Origin: Nitriliruptorales bacterium
Lineage (GTDB): Bacteria; Actinomycetota; Nitriliruptoria; Nitriliruptorales; Nitriliruptoraceae
Length of the DNA stretch: 6,953 bases
NCBI GenBank assembly: GCA_030835875.1
Contig: JAURQY010000018.1
Location: 1 to 6,953 of the forward strand
Reading direction: 5' to 3'
Shown here: positions 5,613 through 6,953 of the stretch, piece by piece
How positions within the stretch are numbered: the stretch's first letter is position 1
How the letters are laid out: each line of letters starts with the position of its first letter
The notes under the pieces: model-generated
What the model saw: only the letters and a program-made list of their open reading frames with translations
The model's database searches: none
Told to the model about the DNA's origin: nothing
Position numbers and translations under genes: made by a program

Positions 5613-6880
5613 GCGGGGCCTCCGCGCGGCATCCCGAGCCGATCCTGCACGTCGACATGGACGCGTTCTACGCGTCCGTCGAGCAGCACGACGACCCGAC
5701 GCTCGTGGGACGACCGGTCGCCGTCGGCTCGCCGACGGGGCGCGGGGTCGTCGCGGCCGCGTCGTACGAGGCGCGCGCGTTCGGAGTCCGCAGCGCGATG
5801 CCGATGGTTCGCGCACGACGGCTCTGCCCCGACCTCGTCGTCGTCCGGCCGCGCTTCGAGCGCTACCACGAGGTCTCGGACGGGCTGATGCGCATCCTGC
5901 GGGACGTCACACCGCTCGTCGAGCCGCTCTCTCTCGACGAGGCGTTCCTCGACGTCGCCGGTGCCGTGCGGGTCTTCGGTGAGCCCCCGGCGATCGCCGC
6001 GCGCGTGCGCGCACGGGTCCGCGAGGAGCTCGGCCTGCCGTGCTCGGTCGGTGTCGGTCCCACCAAGTCGGTCGCGAAGCTCCTCTCCGGGCTCGCGAAG
6101 CCGGACGGGCTGCTGCACTGGCGCGCCGAGGAGGTCGTCGCGCGGCTGCGCCCGCTCCCGGTGTCGTCGCTGTGGGGCTCCGGACCGCGCACGACCGAGC
6201 GTCTCGTCGAGCACGGCATCCGCACGGTCGGCGACGTCGCCGACACCGACGTCCGGCTGCTGCGTCGGCTCGTCGGTGATGCGCTCGGCGGACAGCTGCA
6301 TGCGCTCGCGCGCGGGGAGGACCCACGGCGCGTGGAGCCCGAGCACGAGGCGCGCTCCGTGTCCGCGGAGACGACCTTCGACACCGACGTCGACGACCCG
6401 GTCACGCTCGAGCGCCGGCTGCAGCGACTCGCCACCGGCGTGGCCCGACGTCTCCGCGCCCAGGGGCTCGCCGCGCGCACCGTGACCGTGAAGGTCCGAT
6501 CCGCCGAGCACCGAGACGTCACGCGCTCACGGACCCTGCCGCGCCCGAGCGACCGGACGCACGAGCTCGTCGTCGTCGGCCGGGAGCTGCTGCGCGAGCT
6601 CCGGCTCGAGCGCACGCGGGTCCGGCTGATCGGCTTCCGGCTGAGCGGCCTCGGCGCACCGGACGCGGTCGCCCAGCTGTCCCTCCTCGACGACGCGGGC
6701 ACGGCGGCCGCCGGCGAGGGGCAGGTGCCGGGGGAGCGCTGGCAGGCGATCGACCGTGCGGCCGACGCGATCGCCGCGCGCTACGGCCGACCCGCGGTCT
6801 CGTTCGCATCGCTCCTCGACGAGGAGGACTCGGAGCGCGCGGCGCCGGAGGACGACGCTCCCGACGGGCCGGTCAGATGA
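5609..6880 (+). CDS. dinB: Y-family DNA polymerase IV (DinB/DinP)
   Basis: This 423-residue translesion polymerase inserts nucleotides opposite damaged bases and extends mismatched ends. The palm holds HVDMDAFYASVE with metal ligands Asp16 and Asp18 and Tyr21 at the steric-gate position. SLDEAFLDV holds Asp110-Glu111. GVGPTKSVAK includes Lys153, and a helix-hairpin-helix thumb follows (SLWGSGPRTTERLVEHGI, about 183-200). RSVSAETTF near 249 opens the little-finger domain (about 250-350). QLSLLD at 356-361 is a good beta-clamp binding motif (QL[SD]LF type). The C-terminus has the usual DinB end (RWQAIDRAADAIAARYG) and then an acidic tail. All catalytic acids are present, so this is an active polymerase and not the catalytically dead ImuB of mycobacterial mutasomes. 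The start is set by the ATGA overlap with dnaE2 and the strong Shine-Dalgarno. It is the last gene of the LexA-controlled operon and its end overlaps a convergent gene. Confidence 0.94.
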   Translation: MSGASARHPEPILHVDMDAFYASVEQHDDPTLVGRPVAVGSPTGRGVVAAASYEARAFGVRSAMPMVRARRLCPDLVVVRPRFERYHEVSDGLMRILRDVTPLVEPLSLDEAFLDVAGAVRVFGEPPAIAARVRARVREELGLPCSVGVGPTKSVAKLLSGLAKPDGLLHWRAEEVVARLRPLPVSSLWGSGPRTTERLVEHGIRTVGDVADTDVRLLRRLVGDALGGQLHALARGEDPRRVEPEHEARSVSAETTFDTDVDDPVTLERRLQRLATGVARRLRAQGLAARTVTVKVRSAEHRDVTRSRTLPRPSDRTHELVVVGRELLRELRLERTRVRLIGFRLSGLGAPDAVAQLSLLDDAGTAAAGEGQVPGERWQAIDRAADAIAARYGRPAVSFASLLDEEDSERAAPEDDAPDGPVR

Positions 6881-6953
6881 TCGGCAGGAACGGGATGCGC
6901 GGCGCCGCGTCGACGCGCTGCTCGAGGTAGCCGGCGAGCTCGTCGTAGACCTC
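6873..6953 (-). CDS. 3' end of an unidentified convergent gene
   Basis: Read from the right edge on the minus strand there are 26 sense codons followed by TGA (complement of 6873-6875). The peptide EVYDELAGYLEQRVDAAPRI plus FLPII looks like a natural C-terminus, with an amphipathic helix and a short hydrophobic end. Every one of the 26 third positions is G or C, matching the coding signature of the other genes. I do not recognise the family. The plus-strand frames here are short or closed. The stop codon lies within the last codons of dinB, so the two genes overlap tail to tail by 8 bp and leave no room for a separate terminator between them. Confidence 0.6.
   Translation of the reverse strand, partial: EVYDELAGYLEQRVDAAPRIPFLPII

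Noticed and set aside
465..5816. An antisense open frame of 1783 codons spanning most of the window
   Set aside because: It lies opposite dnaE2, whose domains and catalytic motifs are clear. Its translation is dominated by Arg, Pro, Ala, Glu and Asp with no domain pattern. Long antisense open frames are expected where third positions are nearly all G or C.
5609..6880. Identity as ImuB (inactive Y-family mutasome subunit)
   Set aside because: ImuB lacks the catalytic acids, but this protein has DMD, SLDE and the GVGPTK motif intact together with a DinB-like C-terminus and clamp motif.
1..6953. CRISPR array, tRNA/rRNA genes, insertion sequences or attachment sites
   Set aside because: I saw no regularly spaced repeats, no tRNA-like cloverleaf or rRNA segments, no transposase motifs and no terminal inverted repeats. 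Coding regions fill almost the entire window.

Overview
The window is very GC-rich, and the third codon positions of the real genes are almost all G or C. Gene-family content (an actinobacterial-type LexA box, a DUF6504 protein, DnaE2 and DinB in one cluster) points to a high-GC actinobacterium. A deep-branching class such as Nitriliruptoria or Acidimicrobiia is possible, but the sequence alone does not settle this.

Left part (1-1624): two divergent lipoprotein genes share a 106-bp intergenic region. The leftward gene, cut off by the window edge, encodes an exported lipoprotein with a beta-rich, YtkA/FixH- or Ig-like region. The rightward gene encodes a substrate-binding lipoprotein of the glycine betaine/choline (ProX/OsmF/OpuBC) ABC-transporter family, with no permease or ATPase beside it.

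Central and right part (1598-6880): a compact operon of three translesion-synthesis-associated genes, each reading into the next by a 4-bp ATGA overlap: a DUF6504 protein, DnaE2 (error-prone polymerase III alpha) and DinB (Y-family polymerase IV). A good sigma70-type promoter (TTGACG, 18 bp, TAGAAT) lies inside the 3' end of the upstream lipoprotein gene. Its -10 box contains that gene's stop codon. A near-perfect LexA operator, CGAACATCTGTTCG, sits directly after the -10 box, over the expected transcription start. The cluster therefore looks like a DNA-damage (SOS) induced mutagenesis operon. It differs from the mycobacterial ImuA'-ImuB-DnaE2 mutasome because its Y-family member keeps all its catalytic residues and no ImuA-like gene is present in the window.

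Right edge (6873-6953): the last 26 codons of a convergent gene on the minus strand, whose 3' end overlaps the end of dinB by 8 bp. Its product is not recognised.

The most notable points are the promoter-plus-LexA-box embedded in the neighbouring gene's end, loss of the metal-binding histidines in the DnaE2 PHP domain, and the tight coupling of an uncharacterised DUF6504 protein to two mutagenic polymerases.
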